Assembly (NCBI RefSeq): GCF_021432085.1
Contig: NZ_CP090366.1
Span: 2,914,001 to 2,978,000, forward strand
DNA length: 64,000 nucleotides
Source: Stutzerimonas kunmingensis
GTDB lineage: Bacteria > Pseudomonadota > Gammaproteobacteria > Pseudomonadales > Pseudomonadaceae
Direction: 5' to 3'
How positions within the stretch are numbered: position 1 is the first letter of the stretch; every line of letters starts with the position of its first letter. The notes below the pieces were generated by a model that was not told where the DNA came from, did not search any database, and worked only from the letters and a program-made list of their open reading frames with translations. A program made the position numbers and the translations under genes. Below, in pieces: positions 10,260 through 19,515 of the stretch.

Positions 10260-11169
10260 GGCGCTTGTTCCTCAGCTCGGAATACAGGTACGGCACGATG
10301 ATCGCCATCACCGCGCCGACCATCAGCATGGCGCTCGCCGCACCCAGGCCCATCTGGCCGCGGGTGAAGGTGTGGGCGTACATGAACATCGCCGGCAGAT
10401 CGCTGGAATAGCCCGGCCCACCGGCGGTCATCGCCGCGACCAGGTCAAAGCTCTTGATCGCGATGTGCGCGAGGATCATCAGCGCGCTGAAGAACACCGG
10501 GCGCAAACTCGGCAGCACGATGCGCAGGTAGATGGTGGGCAGGCTGGCGCCGTCCACCTGGGCGGCGCGGATGATCGACTGATCGACGCTGCGCAGACCG
10601 GCGAGAAACAGCGCCATGACGAAGCCCGAGGCCTGCCACACCGCTGCGATCACCAGGCAATAGATGACCCGATCCGGATCGACCAGCCAGTCGAAGCGAA
10701 AGCCTTCCCAGCCCCAGTCGCGCAGCAACTTGTCCAGGCCCAGGCCGGGATTGAGCAGCCACTGCCAGGCGGTGCCGGTGACGATCATCGACAGCGCCAT
10801 GGGGTACAGGTAGATGGTGCGGATCAGCCCTTCGCGTCGAATGCGCTGGTCCAGCAGTACGGCGAGCACCACGCCGATCAGCAGACTGATGGCGATGAAC
10901 ATGCCACCGAACACCAGCAGGTTCTGGCTGGCGACCCACCAGCGATCGTTGTCCCACAGGCGCTCGTACTGCTGCAGGCCGGCCCACTTGTAGCTGGGCA
11001 TGAAGCGTGAGTTGGTGAACGAGAGCAGGAAGGTCCAGCCGATGTAGGCGTAGAAGCCGACCAGCACGATCAGCATGCTCGGCGCCAGAACCAGCTTGGG
11101 CAGCCAGCGCTGTAGGGCGTCGAGCGGCGAGGCTTTGGCAGGCCTGGCTTGAAGCGCGATGGAGCTCAT
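10252..11169 (-). CDS. gtsB: Sugar ABC transporter permease (MalF/GtsB type)
   Basis: 305 residues with about six transmembrane helices and the EAA-loop RSVDQSIIRAAQVDGASLP (about residues 211-229). It forms the membrane channel with GtsC. It begins 108 bases after gtsA, a gap filled by two perfect stem-loops that could reduce read-through and keep the binding protein in excess over the membrane subunits. Confidence 0.92.
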   Translation of the reverse strand: MSSIALQARPAKASPLDALQRWLPKLVLAPSMLIVLVGFYAYIGWTFLLSFTNSRFMPSYKWAGLQQYERLWDNDRWWVASQNLLVFGGMFIAISLLIGVVLAVLLDQRIRREGLIRTIYLYPMALSMIVTGTAWQWLLNPGLGLDKLLRDWGWEGFRFDWLVDPDRVIYCLVIAAVWQASGFVMALFLAGLRSVDQSIIRAAQVDGASLPTIYLRIVLPSLRPVFFSALMILAHIAIKSFDLVAAMTAGGPGYSSDLPAMFMYAHTFTRGQMGLGAASAMLMVGAVMAIIVPYLYSELRNKRHV

Positions 11170-11209
11170 GGGTGTGATCCCTCATGGAAATCGGGGATGT
11201 CGTCGTCCG

Positions 11210-11233
11210 CGGCACAGACCGAGGCCTGTGCCG
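11210..11233 (-). other. Stem-loop 1 between gtsA and gtsB
   Basis: A perfect 8-bp inverted repeat (CGGCACAG / CTGTGCCG) with an 8-base loop, near the gtsB start. No T-tract is visible, so it may act as a processing or 3'-end stabilising hairpin rather than an intrinsic terminator. Confidence 0.5.
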
Positions 11234-11253
11234 GGACGAACGTTTCGGGAAGC

Positions 11254-11271
11254 GGGCGGAACGGTCCGCCC
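11254..11271 (-). other. Stem-loop 2 just after the gtsA stop codon
   Basis: A perfect 7-bp GC-rich stem (GGGCGGA / TCCGCCC) with the 4-base loop ACGG, beginning 6 bases after gtsA ends. Placed like the hairpins that protect binding-protein mRNA (for example in malE-malF spacers). No run of T follows. Confidence 0.55.
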
Positions 11272-11277
11272 TCAGCG

Positions 11278-12525
11278 TTACTGCACGGCCTGGATCGCTG
11301 CCGCCAGTTGCTTGGCCGCCTTTTGCGGGTCGGCCTTGGGGTCGTTGAAGAAGTTGGTGACGACGTCGAACACCGCGCCCTGCACATAGCTTGAAGCCGC
11401 CATGCCATGGGTCAGGCTGGGCTGCAGGCCGCTGCCCTTGGCGGCCTCCTTGAAGTCGGTCATCGACTGCTGGGCGCAGGCGTCGAACTCGCTCATGTCC
11501 TGGTCCTGGCGAACCGGGATAGAGCCCTTATTCTGATTGAAGAAGGTCTGGAACTCCGGCTCCAGCACCGTGCGCGCCAGGTCTTCCTGAGCCTTGCGGT
11601 TGTCATCGTTGCTGAGCTTGAACATGGCCAGCGAGTCGATATTGAAGGCGAAGCTGCCCTGGGTGCCGGGGAACGGCAGGCACTGGTAGTCCTCGCCAGC
11701 CACCTTGTTGGCGGCGGTGAACTCGCTCTTGGCCCAGTCGCCCATGATCTGCATGCCGGCCTTGCCGTCGATGACCATGCCGGTGGCACGGTTCCATTCG
11801 CGCCCGGCCGCGTCGGCGTCGATGTAGTCGCGCAACTTCTTCAGTGCGGTGAAGGCCTGAACCATCTTGTCGCCGGTCAGGGTGTCGTTATCCAGCTCGA
11901 CGAAGGCCTTGTGATAGTCGTCCGGGCCGAGAATGCTCAGTACAAAGCCCTCGAACACGGTGCCGTCCTGCCAGGGCTGGCCGCCGTGGGCAACCGGAAT
12001 GAAGCCGGCAGCCTTGAGCTTGTCGGCTGCGGCGAAGAATTCGTCGAGGGTCTTCGGCGGCGTGGCGCCGGCCTTCTCGAACACTTCCGGGTTGATCCAC
12101 AGCCAGTTGACCCGATGCACGTTGACCGGCACCGCAACGTAGGAACCGTCGTACTGCATGATCTTGCGCACCTGCTCGGGCAGCATTTCGTCCCAGCGTT
12201 CTGCCTTGGCGGTGTCATCGAGATTGGCGAGCAGGCCGAGTTCGCCCCACTCCTGGATGTCCGGGCCCTTGATCTGTGCGGCGGACGGCGGGTTGCCGGA
12301 AACGGCGCGGGTCTTCAGTACGGTCATGGCAGCCTCGCCACCACCGCCGGCGACGGCGAAGTCCTTCCAGGTATGGCCTTTCTGCTCGACCAGCTTCTGC
12401 AGGGTGTCGGCGGCGCGCTTCTCGCCACCGGAAGTCCACCAGTGCAGAACTTCGACCTCGCCGGCATGGGCGAGCAATGGCAGGGCAAGGGAAACGGAAA
12501 GAGCGAGACGATGGATCGCGTTCAT
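11278..12525 (-). CDS. gtsA: Sugar ABC transporter substrate-binding protein (GtsA type)
   Basis: 415 residues with a signal peptide (about 1-22, cleavage after LLAHA). The mature protein starts [17 protein letters not shown], typical of glucose-binding CUT1 periplasmic proteins. It delivers sugar to GtsBCD. The ATG at 12525 is chosen over one 12 codons earlier because GAAGGTG lies at the right distance and the signal peptide then starts properly. An A-rich Hfq/Crc-type motif overlaps the ribosome binding site. Glucose is the expected ligand, but maltose or mannitol cannot be excluded. Confidence 0.92.
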   Translation of the reverse strand: MNAIHRLALSVSLALPLLAHAGEVEVLHWWTSGGEKRAADTLQKLVEQKGHTWKDFAVAGGGGEAAMTVLKTRAVSGNPPSAAQIKGPDIQEWGELGLLANLDDTAKAERWDEMLPEQVRKIMQYDGSYVAVPVNVHRVNWLWINPEVFEKAGATPPKTLDEFFAAADKLKAAGFIPVAHGGQPWQDGTVFEGFVLSILGPDDYHKAFVELDNDTLTGDKMVQAFTALKKLRDYIDADAAGREWNRATGMVIDGKAGMQIMGDWAKSEFTAANKVAGEDYQCLPFPGTQGSFAFNIDSLAMFKLSNDDNRKAQEDLARTVLEPEFQTFFNQNKGSIPVRQDQDMSEFDACAQQSMTDFKEAAKGSGLQPSLTHGMAASSYVQGAVFDVVTNFFNDPKADPQKAAKQLAAAIQAVQ

Positions 12526-12536
12526 GTAGAGGCACC

Positions 12537-12548
12537 TTCTTGTTTTTA
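12537..12548 (-). promoter_or_regulatory. Candidate Hfq/Crc (CA-motif) site overlapping gtsA ribosome binding site
   Basis: The minus-strand text is TAAAAACAAGAA, running straight into GGTG of the ribosome binding site. It contains AACAAGAA and AAAAACAA, both fitting AANAANAA. Binding there by Hfq with Crc would hide the start of the glucose-uptake mRNA. Confidence 0.55.
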
Positions 12549-12608
12549 TCCGGCAAGTCATGGTTGCTTGCGATGGACCGAGTCTATGCGCAGGGAAATG
12601 GACACTGG

Positions 12609-12669
12609 GTAACGAAGGGATGGGCGATGGTCACAGAGCCATTACAAAGCCGCAGCGATCGTAACGAAG
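12609..12669. promoter_or_regulatory. Direct repeats upstream of gtsA, candidate response-regulator site
   Basis: GTAACGAAG occurs exactly at 12609-12617 and 12661-12669, with a looser copy ATTACAAAG at 12641-12649. The spacings are 32 and 20 bases, close to whole helical turns. OmpR-family regulators such as GltR bind same-face direct repeats, and gltR/gtrS lie next door, so this is a reasonable operator candidate. It has not been matched to a published GltR site. Confidence 0.35.
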
Positions 12670-12683
12670 TGCACTGAGCCGGA

Positions 12684-14135
12684 TCAGCGCGGCAAGGTCA
12701 GCGTCACCCTCAGCCCTCCCTGCTGCAGATTGCGCATGCTCAGTTCGCCACCGTGGGCGTGGGCGATATTCCGTGCGATACCGAGCCCCAGCCCATAGCC
12801 CTGCTGCTGCCCCGAGAGCCGCACGTGGGGTTCGAAGACATGCTCAAGACGCTGCTCGGGCACGCCCGGGCCCTCGTCATCGACGTGCAGCACCAGCGCC
12901 TCCTTGCCGTCCTCGACATGCAGGTGGGCGCGCTCACCGTACTTCAGGGCATTGTCCAGCAGATTGCCGATGCAGCGCTTGAGCGCCAGCGGCTTGCCCG
13001 GATAAGGCGCCGAAGCCCGGCCGTCCAAAGTCACGCGGGTCTGGTCGCAGGCCTGATAGGGCTCGACGATATGCTCGAGCAGCAGATTTAGATCCACCGC
13101 CTCGATGTTCTCGTGGATGTCGGTGTCCTTCACGCATTGCAGTGCGCCCTTGACCAGCAGCTCCAGCTCGTCGAGGTCACGGGTGAACTTGATCTGCTGG
13201 GCTTCATCTTCCAGCAGCTCGACACGCAGACGCAGACGCGTGATGGGCGTGCGCAGGTCATGGGAAATCGCGCTGAACAATTGGCCTCGCTCGGTCAGGT
13301 AGCGACTGATGCGCTGGCGCATGTTGTTGAAGGCACGGCTCACCTCGACGATCTCGCTGGCGCCGACCTCGGTCAACGGCTGCACCTCGGCGCCCAGCGA
13401 CAACTCCCGCGCCGCCTTGGCCAGGCGCTTCAGTGGCCGGCTCTGCCAGCGCACCAGCAGGCCGATGAACAGCAGCAGGAAGGCGCTGGTCAGCACGATG
13501 AACCACAACTGCTGGGCCGGCAGCCCCTCGTCCTCCAGGCTGACGTAGGGAGCTGGCATCAGCGAGGCCAGATAGAGCCATTCCTGCGGGGCGATCTGGA
13601 TCTGCGTCACCAGCACCGGCGGTGACAGCGGTTCGAGGCCCAGCGCGTAGTGCGCCCAGGAGCGCGGCAACTCATCGAGCGTGATGCCACTGTTGAAGAT
13701 GCGCAGGTCATCGGGGCTGACGAACTCGATGTTCAGGTCCACCGCGCCGCCGAGTCGCTGGCGCAATACCTGCTCCACCTCATGTAGGACCGCACGCTTG
13801 CGCGGCGTTTCCGGGAGGATCTCCATGTCCAGCGGCTTGTCGTTGAGCGACACGAAGAAACGTGTACCGCCCATGCTGCGCAACTGATCGAGCACCAATG
13901 GGCGATAGCCCAGCGGCAGCGAACGGAAGTAGCTGACGCTGGCCGCCATCGACTGCGCCAGGCTGCGGGCGCTGGTGAGCAAGCCTTCCATCTGGCTGGC
14001 GCGTAGCTGCGATAGCCAGATCAGGCTCGAAAGCCCCTGGGCCAGCAACACCGCCAGCAGGGTCAGCAACAGCATCCGTCCGAGCAGCGAACGTGGCACC
14101 AGCCGCAGGCGCCCCCGCTCAGTGCGCAGATTCAT
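12684..14135 (-). CDS. gtrS: Sensor histidine kinase of the glucose/2-ketogluconate system (GtrS type)
   Basis: 483 residues. Transmembrane helices at about 19-38 and 211-229 flank a periplasmic sensor domain; a HAMP segment follows (about 230-282). The phosphoacceptor is His292 in SAISHDLRTP; the N box is GNLLDNALKYGE and the G box GYGLGLGIA. In Pseudomonas the homologous GtrS senses 2-ketogluconate or 6-phosphogluconate and phosphorylates GltR to control gts and edd. The gene overlaps gltR by 17 bases. Confidence 0.85.
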   Translation of the reverse strand: MNLRTERGRLRLVPRSLLGRMLLLTLLAVLLAQGLSSLIWLSQLRASQMEGLLTSARSLAQSMAASVSYFRSLPLGYRPLVLDQLRSMGGTRFFVSLNDKPLDMEILPETPRKRAVLHEVEQVLRQRLGGAVDLNIEFVSPDDLRIFNSGITLDELPRSWAHYALGLEPLSPPVLVTQIQIAPQEWLYLASLMPAPYVSLEDEGLPAQQLWFIVLTSAFLLLFIGLLVRWQSRPLKRLAKAARELSLGAEVQPLTEVGASEIVEVSRAFNNMRQRISRYLTERGQLFSAISHDLRTPITRLRLRVELLEDEAQQIKFTRDLDELELLVKGALQCVKDTDIHENIEAVDLNLLLEHIVEPYQACDQTRVTLDGRASAPYPGKPLALKRCIGNLLDNALKYGERAHLHVEDGKEALVLHVDDEGPGVPEQRLEHVFEPHVRLSGQQQGYGLGLGIARNIAHAHGGELSMRNLQQGGLRVTLTLPR

Positions 14136-14853
14136 GGTGCGGCGTCACCTGGGTAGCCAACAAGTAACCGCTGCCACGTACCGTGCGGATCAGCCGCGGC
14201 GACTTGCCGGTGTCGCGCAGGCGCTGGCGCAGGCGACTGACCGCCATGTCGACGATGCGCTCCAGCGGCATCACCTCGCGACCACGGGTGGCGTTGGCGA
14301 TCGTGTCGCGGTCGAGGATCTGCTGCGGATGATCGAGAAACAGCTTGAGCAGGGCGAAATCGGCGCCGGAGAGAAAGACCTCCTCGCCGTCGGCGTGGAA
14401 CAGGCGGTGGCTGATCATGTCCAGCCGCCACTCATCGAAGGCCAGAACATCACTGCCGCGTTCCTGGGCGAAGCTGACGCGTCGCAGCAGTGCCTTGATC
14501 CGCGCGAGCAATTCGCGCGGGCTGAACGGCTTACCCAGGTAGTCGTCGGCCCCCAGCTCCAGGCCGACGACCCGATCGGCCTCGTCGGAGCTGGCGGTGA
14601 GCATGATGATCGGCATCGAAGCCAACCGCTCGTGCTGGCGAATCCAGCGGCACAGGCTGAAGCCGTCCTCGTCGGGCAGCATCACGTCGAGAATCACCAG
14701 ATCGGCCGGCTCGGCACACAGCGCCGCGCGAAACTGCCCGCCGTCCGGCACGCCGCGCACATGAAAGCCCGAGCGGCTGAGATAGGTCTGCAACAGTTCG
14801 CGGATTTCCTGATCGTCGTCGACCAGAAGGATGTTCTTACCTGCTTGGCTCAC
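14119..14853 (-). CDS. gltR: Response regulator controlling glucose uptake (GltR type)
   Basis: 244-residue OmpR-family regulator: receiver domain about 8-120 with phospho-acceptor Asp56 in VILDVMLP, then a winged-helix DNA-binding domain about 140-235. The start is a GTG with AAGGGA upstream. It is third in the edd-glk-gltR-gtrS operon, 56 bases after glk. It probably regulates gtsABCD, whose upstream region holds direct repeats. A CA-rich Hfq/Crc motif precedes its own ribosome binding site. Confidence 0.87.
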   Translation of the reverse strand: MSQAGKNILLVDDDQEIRELLQTYLSRSGFHVRGVPDGGQFRAALCAEPADLVILDVMLPDEDGFSLCRWIRQHERLASMPIIMLTASSDEADRVVGLELGADDYLGKPFSPRELLARIKALLRRVSFAQERGSDVLAFDEWRLDMISHRLFHADGEEVFLSGADFALLKLFLDHPQQILDRDTIANATRGREVMPLERIVDMAVSRLRQRLRDTGKSPRLIRTVRGSGYLLATQVTPHHESAH

Positions 14854-14865
14854 GTCACGTCCCTT

Positions 14866-14877
14866 TTCTTGTTGTTA
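14866..14877 (-). promoter_or_regulatory. Candidate Hfq/Crc (CA-motif) site in gltR leader
   Basis: Minus-strand ATAACAACAAGAA contains AACAACAA and AACAAGAA, both of the AANAANAA form bound by Pseudomonas Hfq/Crc. It lies immediately before the AAGGGA of gltR, inside the glk-gltR gap. Confidence 0.5.
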
Positions 14878-14909
14878 TGGGGTCACCCGTCGACCCGACA
14901 TGTCGCAGC

Positions 14910-15872
14910 CTAGGCTCCCTCCAACAACGGTTGCAATGCCACGCCCGCGCCCTCGAGGCCGGGATACGGCGCGGTCACCAGCCAGACCGGCAGGCGATCG
15001 AAATAACGGCTCATCTGTCCCTTCTCGCGCAACGCCTCGCTAAAACCGCTGCGCAGGAACATCTCGGCGAAACGCGGCACCACTCCACCGACGATGTAAA
15101 CGCCGCCGCGGGCACCGAGGGTCAGCACGTTATCGCCGACGATACGCCCCAACCAGCGGCAGAACTGCTCCAGCACCGCCGCGGCGTAGGTATCGCCGGC
15201 CAGCGCGGCCTTGGTGATAGCTGCGGGCGAATCGAGCGCCACCTGCTGTCCATCCAGCGCGCAGCATGCGCGGTAGAGCGTCAGCAGCCCTGGACCGCTG
15301 AGCACTGCCTCGGCATTCACATGGCCGAGCGAACGGTGCAGATGCGCCCAGATCGCCGCCTCGCGCTCGCTGCCGACGGGAAGGCAGATATGCCCGCCCT
15401 CGCCCGGCAAGGCGCGCCAACCGCCGCCAGACAGTGGCAGCAATCCGGCGACTCCGAGCCCGGTGCCGGGCCCTATGACCAGTCGCGGCCGTCCCGGTTC
15501 AGGCTCGCCATCGCAAACCGTGATGCGCTCACCATCGTGCAGCCGCGTCATGCCGAGGGCCATGGCGGTGAAGTCGTTGATCAGCAACAGCTCCTTCACA
15601 CCCAGCTCGCGGCAGAAGGCTTCGCGGCTCAGCTGCCAATGGTTGTTGGTGAAACGAAACAGATCGCCGCCGACCGGCCCGGCACAGGCCAGGCACACCG
15701 CCTCGAGGGTTTCCAGCGGCTGATCGACTTCACTCAGGTACGCGAGGATCGCCAGCTCCGGCCGCGCATGGTCGGCCGTGGGAATCACGCGAATCTGCTC
15801 GATGCGCTGGTCGCGCCACAGCGCGAAACGTGCATTGGTACCGCCAATATCTCCAACGAGCGCCGTCTTCAC
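14910..15872 (-). CDS. glk: Glucokinase
   Basis: 320-residue ROK-independent bacterial glucokinase (Glk family) that phosphorylates glucose with ATP. N-terminal phosphate-binding motif [12 protein letters not shown] lies at about residues 8-19, [10 protein letters not shown] carries the catalytic Asp, and [11 protein letters not shown] is the second glycine-rich loop. The start is a GTG at 15872 overlapping the edd stop by 4 bases (GTGA); a longer frame only reads through edd. Coupling with edd feeds the Entner-Doudoroff pathway. Confidence 0.93.
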   Translation of the reverse strand: MKTALVGDIGGTNARFALWRDQRIEQIRVIPTADHARPELAILAYLSEVDQPLETLEAVCLACAGPVGGDLFRFTNNHWQLSREAFCRELGVKELLLINDFTAMALGMTRLHDGERITVCDGEPEPGRPRLVIGPGTGLGVAGLLPLSGGGWRALPGEGGHICLPVGSEREAAIWAHLHRSLGHVNAEAVLSGPGLLTLYRACCALDGQQVALDSPAAITKAALAGDTYAAAVLEQFCRWLGRIVGDNVLTLGARGGVYIVGGVVPRFAEMFLRSGFSEALREKGQMSRYFDRLPVWLVTAPYPGLEGAGVALQPLLEGA

Positions 15873-17698
15873 TTCAGCGCCTCCAGACTCTCGGTAAATG
15901 CACTGGCGCCCTGCTCTGCCGTGCTGAACGAGGCGCGCATGAAGGCAAAGAGCTCCCGACCGCAGCCGATGCCCATGTCTTCGGGCCGAATCGCCGGTTC
16001 CCGCGCATCCCATTCGGAGGGATCGACCAGTGCTCGCAGTTCGCCGTTCTCGCCGTCGACGCGGAGGATGTCGCCATCGCGCACCCGCGCCAGCGGCCCG
16101 CCGTCCAGTGCCTCCGGGCAGACATGAATGGCCGCCGGCACCTTGCCCGAAGCACCGGACATGCGCCCGTCGGTGACCAGCGCCACCTTGTAGCCGCGGT
16201 CCTGCAGCACACCGAGAAACGGCGTGAGCTTGTGCAGTTCGGGCATGCCATTGGCTTTAGGCCCCTGAAAACGCACCACGGCAATGAAGTCGCGCTCCAG
16301 CTCCCCGGCCTTGAACGCTGCCGCCAGCTCGCTCTGGTCGATAAATACCCGCGCCGGCGCCTCGACAAAACGGTGCTCGGGCGCCACGGCAGAAATCTTC
16401 GTCACGCCGCGGCCGAGGTTGCCTTCCAGCACGCGCAGCCCGCCCTCCGGCGAGAATGGCCGCTCGGCCGGGCGCAGGATGTTTTCGTCAAGGCTCTGCG
16501 CCGGGCCATCGCGCCACACCAGCTTGTCACCGTCGAGGAACGGCTCCTGGATGTAGCGCCGCAGGCCCTTGCCGACGACGGTATGCACGTCCTCGTGCAA
16601 CAGACCGGCGTCGAGCAGCGTGCGCACCATGAACGGCACCCCGCCACAGGCGTGGAAATGGTTCACGTCGGCCTGGCCGTTGGGGTAGACCTTGGCCAGC
16701 GTCGGCACCACCTCGGAAAGATCGGCCATGTCCTGCCAGGTCAGCTGGATGCCGGCGGCGCGGGCGAACGCAGGGATATGCAGGGTGTGGTTGGTCGAGC
16801 CGCCGGTGGCGTTGAGCGCGACCACCGAATTGACGATGGATTTCTCGTCGACCACCTGGCATAGCGGTGTGTAGTTGCCGGCCTGATGGGTCAGGCGCGT
16901 GACCTGGTGCGCCGCCTCCCGGGTCAGCGCATCGCGCAGCGGCGTGTAAGGGTTGACGAACGACGACCCTGGCAAGTGCAGGCCCATGATCTCCATCACC
17001 ACCTGATTGGTGTTGGCGGTGCCGTAGAAGGTGCAGGTGCCAGGGCTGTGATAGGACTTCATCTCCGACTCCAACAGCTCCTCGCGGCTGGCCTTGCCTT
17101 CGGCGTAACGCTGGCGCACCTCGGCCTTCGCCTTGTTCGGAATTCCCGAGGGCATCGGCCCACCCGGCACGAAGATGGTCGGCAGATGGCCGAAGCGCAG
17201 CGCGCCGATCATCAGACCCGGGACGATCTTGTCGCAGATGCCGAGCATCAATGCCGCATCGAACATGTTGTGCGACAGCGCGACTGCCGTGCTCATGGCG
17301 ATCACTTCGCGGCTGGCCAGGCTCATTTCCATGCCCGCCTCGCCCTGGGTCACGCCATCGCACATCGCCGGGACGCCGCCGGCGTACTGGCCGACCGAGC
17401 CGATCTCACGCAGCGCCTGGCGAATCATTTCCGGAAAATGCTCATAGGGCTGATGCGCCGAGAGCATGTCGTTGTACGCCGAGACGATGGCCACGTTTGC
17501 CGCGTTCATCAGGCGCAGGCTCTGCTTGTCCTCGCCGGAATTGCAGCCGGCGACACCGTGGGCAAAGTTGGCACACTGCAGCTTGCCGCGCTGCGGACCC
17601 TCACTGGCGGCGGCGGCCATCATCGCCAGATAGCGCTCGCGGGTCTTGCGGCTGCGCTCGACCAGGCGCTCGGTGACTTCTAGAACTCGCGGATGCAT
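15869..17698 (-). CDS. edd: 6-phosphogluconate dehydratase
   Basis: 609 residues, full length for this [4Fe-4S] dehydratase of the IlvD/Edd family, which makes KDPG in the Entner-Doudoroff pathway. Cys in [12 protein letters not shown], in GICDKIVPG and in [11 protein letters not shown] are the cluster-ligand candidates. GGAG lies before the ATG at 17698. It heads the edd-glk-gltR-gtrS operon. The upstream gap carries tandem dyads and a near-match to a HexR site. eda, zwf and pgl are not in this window. Confidence 0.95.
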   Translation of the reverse strand: MHPRVLEVTERLVERSRKTRERYLAMMAAAASEGPQRGKLQCANFAHGVAGCNSGEDKQSLRLMNAANVAIVSAYNDMLSAHQPYEHFPEMIRQALREIGSVGQYAGGVPAMCDGVTQGEAGMEMSLASREVIAMSTAVALSHNMFDAALMLGICDKIVPGLMIGALRFGHLPTIFVPGGPMPSGIPNKAKAEVRQRYAEGKASREELLESEMKSYHSPGTCTFYGTANTNQVVMEIMGLHLPGSSFVNPYTPLRDALTREAAHQVTRLTHQAGNYTPLCQVVDEKSIVNSVVALNATGGSTNHTLHIPAFARAAGIQLTWQDMADLSEVVPTLAKVYPNGQADVNHFHACGGVPFMVRTLLDAGLLHEDVHTVVGKGLRRYIQEPFLDGDKLVWRDGPAQSLDENILRPAERPFSPEGGLRVLEGNLGRGVTKISAVAPEHRFVEAPARVFIDQSELAAAFKAGELERDFIAVVRFQGPKANGMPELHKLTPFLGVLQDRGYKVALVTDGRMSGASGKVPAAIHVCPEALDGGPLARVRDGDILRVDGENGELRALVDPSEWDAREPAIRPEDMGIGCGRELFAFMRASFSTAEQGASAFTESLEALK

Positions 17699-17718
17699 GC
17701 CTCACTCCTGCTGCAAAA

Positions 17719-17766
17719 TTCAACTGTGGTTGAAGGGCTCAACGCTTGGTTGAAAGCTCAGACAAC
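17719..17766. promoter_or_regulatory. Tandem dyads upstream of edd, candidate repressor operator
   Basis: TTCAAC-TGTG-GTTGAA is a perfect dyad at 17719-17734. A second, TCAAC-GCTTG-GTTGA, lies at 17739-17753. TTGA-N8-ACAA at 17750-17765 differs by one base from the HexR consensus TTGT-N7/8-ACAA. The half-site GTTGA recurs 20 bases apart. HexR is the known repressor of edd in Pseudomonas, so this is the likely control region; which protein binds the dyads is not established. Confidence 0.45.
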
Positions 17767-17866
17767 CATAAACCATCCAGGGTCAGTTGGCGTTCGGACA
17801 CGACGCGATGCCGGCGTGGAAGCGGCAACCAGGAGCCTGAGTACGCCGGTTGGGGTGGCTTGGCGC

Positions 17867-18640
17867 TTAGTGCGCGGGCTCGTCTCCGCGCGGCTCGTCT
17901 ACCGATGTCTCTTCGGCTTCCAGCAGATCGTCGAAGTCGGTCTTCAGGCCCTGCTCCATGCCGTCGAGTTCGGCCAGCAGGCTGCGGAAGCTGGTCTGTT
18001 CACGCAGCGGGGCCTGCGGCTCATCTGCAGCTTCATCGGCCCGCGCCTGCAAGGCGACAGGCACGGGGGCATCCTCGTCGTCTAGCATCGGACGGAGCTC
18101 CGGTTCCATCTCGCGCAATACAGCGAGTGGCGGCAGCTCATCGAGGTTCTTCAGGTTGAAATGGTCGAGAAACTGCCGGGTAGTGGCGAACATCGCCGGG
18201 CGTCCCGGCACGTCACGATGGCCAACCACACGAATCCACTCGCGCTCCTGCAGCGTCTTGACGATCTGGCTGTTCACCGCGACGCCGCGGATATCCTCGA
18301 TCTCGCCACGGGTGATCGGCTGGCGGTAGGCAATCAGCGCCAGGGTTTCCAGCAGCGCGCGAGAGTAACGCTGGGGGCGCTCTTCCCAGAGCCGGCCGAC
18401 CCATGGCGAAAAGCGCTGACGCACCTGCAGGCGGTAACCGCTGGCGACTTCCTTGAGTTCGAAGGCGCGGCCCTTGCAGGACTTTTCCAGCACTTCGAGG
18501 GCCTTCTTCAGCTGTGCCGAAGACGGCCGCTCGGCTTCCTCGAAGAGTTCGCCGAGGCGCTCCAGGGAGAGCGGTTTGCCGGATGCGAGCAGAAAGGCTT
18601 CGAGCAGAGAAGCGAGATCCTTGGGATCGGACAGGTCCAC
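17867..18640 (-). CDS. scpB: Segregation and condensation protein B
   Basis: 257 residues with two winged-helix domains (about 5-75 and 85-160, including SRALLETLALIAYRQPITRGEI) followed by an acidic, Asp/Glu-rich tail (about 175-257) longer than in many relatives. ScpB dimers join ScpA in the SMC-ScpAB condensin. The GTG at 18640 is chosen because AGGAG sits six bases upstream and the protein then begins VDLSDPKDLASLL, like homologues; a longer frame would overlap scpA. It starts 20 bases after the scpA stop. Confidence 0.9.
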   Translation of the reverse strand: MDLSDPKDLASLLEAFLLASGKPLSLERLGELFEEAERPSSAQLKKALEVLEKSCKGRAFELKEVASGYRLQVRQRFSPWVGRLWEERPQRYSRALLETLALIAYRQPITRGEIEDIRGVAVNSQIVKTLQEREWIRVVGHRDVPGRPAMFATTRQFLDHFNLKNLDELPPLAVLREMEPELRPMLDDEDAPVPVALQARADEAADEPQAPLREQTSFRSLLAELDGMEQGLKTDFDDLLEAEETSVDEPRGDEPAH

Positions 18641-18659
18641 GATTGACTCCTGCAAATGC

Positions 18660-19481
18660 CTATTCGGTACGGCTGCGCACATGAATCGGCGCAAAGGGTT
18701 CGTTCTGCACCAGCTCGACCAACGACTCCTTGATCAGCTCGAGCACAGCCATGAAGGTCACCACCACGCCGAGTCGCCCGTCCTCGATGCGGAACAGCGC
18801 TACGAAGGGGACGAAACCACCGTCCTTCAGTCGTTCGAGCACTTCGCTCATGCGCTCGCGGGTCGACAACGCTTCGCGGGTGACCTGATGGCTCTCGAAC
18901 ATGTCGGCGCGGCGCAGCACCTCGGCCATCGACACCAGCAGCTCTTCCAGGCTCACGTCCGGCAGCAGCTTACGCGCCCGAGCCTCGGGTGCATCGAGAC
19001 GCGGCACCTGCAGGTCGCGGCCGACCCGTGGCAGCTCGTCGATGTCCTCGGCGGCGGCCTTGAAACGTTCGTACTCCTGCAGCCGGCGGATCAGCTCGGC
19101 GCGCGGATCATCCTCTTCTTCGGCGACCTCAGCCGAGCGCGGCAGCAGCATGCGTGACTTGATCTCGGCGAGCATCGCGGCCATCACCAGATACTCGGCG
19201 GCCAACTCCAGGCGCACCGATTTCATCAGCTCGACGTAACCCATGTACTGCCGGGTGATCTCAGCCACCGGAATATCGAGGATGTCGATGTTCTGCTTGC
19301 GGATCAGGTAGAGCAGAAGATCCAGCGGGCCTTCGAAGGCTTCGAGAAAGACTTCCAGCGCATCCGGCGGAATGTAGAGGTCCAGCGGCAGCTCGGTCAC
19401 CGCCTCGCCATAGACCAGCGCCAGGCGTAGCTGCTCGCCGGGCTGGATCGCTTCGGGACTGGGGGACTCGGTGTGCTGCAT
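18660..19481 (-). CDS. scpA: Segregation and condensation protein A
   Basis: 273 residues; kleisin of the SMC-ScpAB complex. The N-terminal SMC-neck-binding region includes EAFEGPLDLLLYLIRKQ (about residues 47-63), a strong family signature, and IEIKSRMLL-like text (MLAEIKSRMLLP) follows. The C-terminal winged helix ends in EDGRLGVVVTFMAVLELIKE. The first about 40 residues are a Pseudomonas-type extension. It lies 34 bases after trpS and just before scpB, the usual order. Confidence 0.9.
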   Translation of the reverse strand: MQHTESPSPEAIQPGEQLRLALVYGEAVTELPLDLYIPPDALEVFLEAFEGPLDLLLYLIRKQNIDILDIPVAEITRQYMGYVELMKSVRLELAAEYLVMAAMLAEIKSRMLLPRSAEVAEEEDDPRAELIRRLQEYERFKAAAEDIDELPRVGRDLQVPRLDAPEARARKLLPDVSLEELLVSMAEVLRRADMFESHQVTREALSTRERMSEVLERLKDGGFVPFVALFRIEDGRLGVVVTFMAVLELIKESLVELVQNEPFAPIHVRSRTE

Positions 19482-19515
19482 GAAAATCCTTCGGAGCCGG
19501 CCGCTTATGCGCCGC

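Noticed and set aside
18641-18694. Longer scpB start at 18694
   Set aside because: It would overlap scpA and lacks a ribosome binding site, whereas AGGAG sits six bases before the GTG at 18640.
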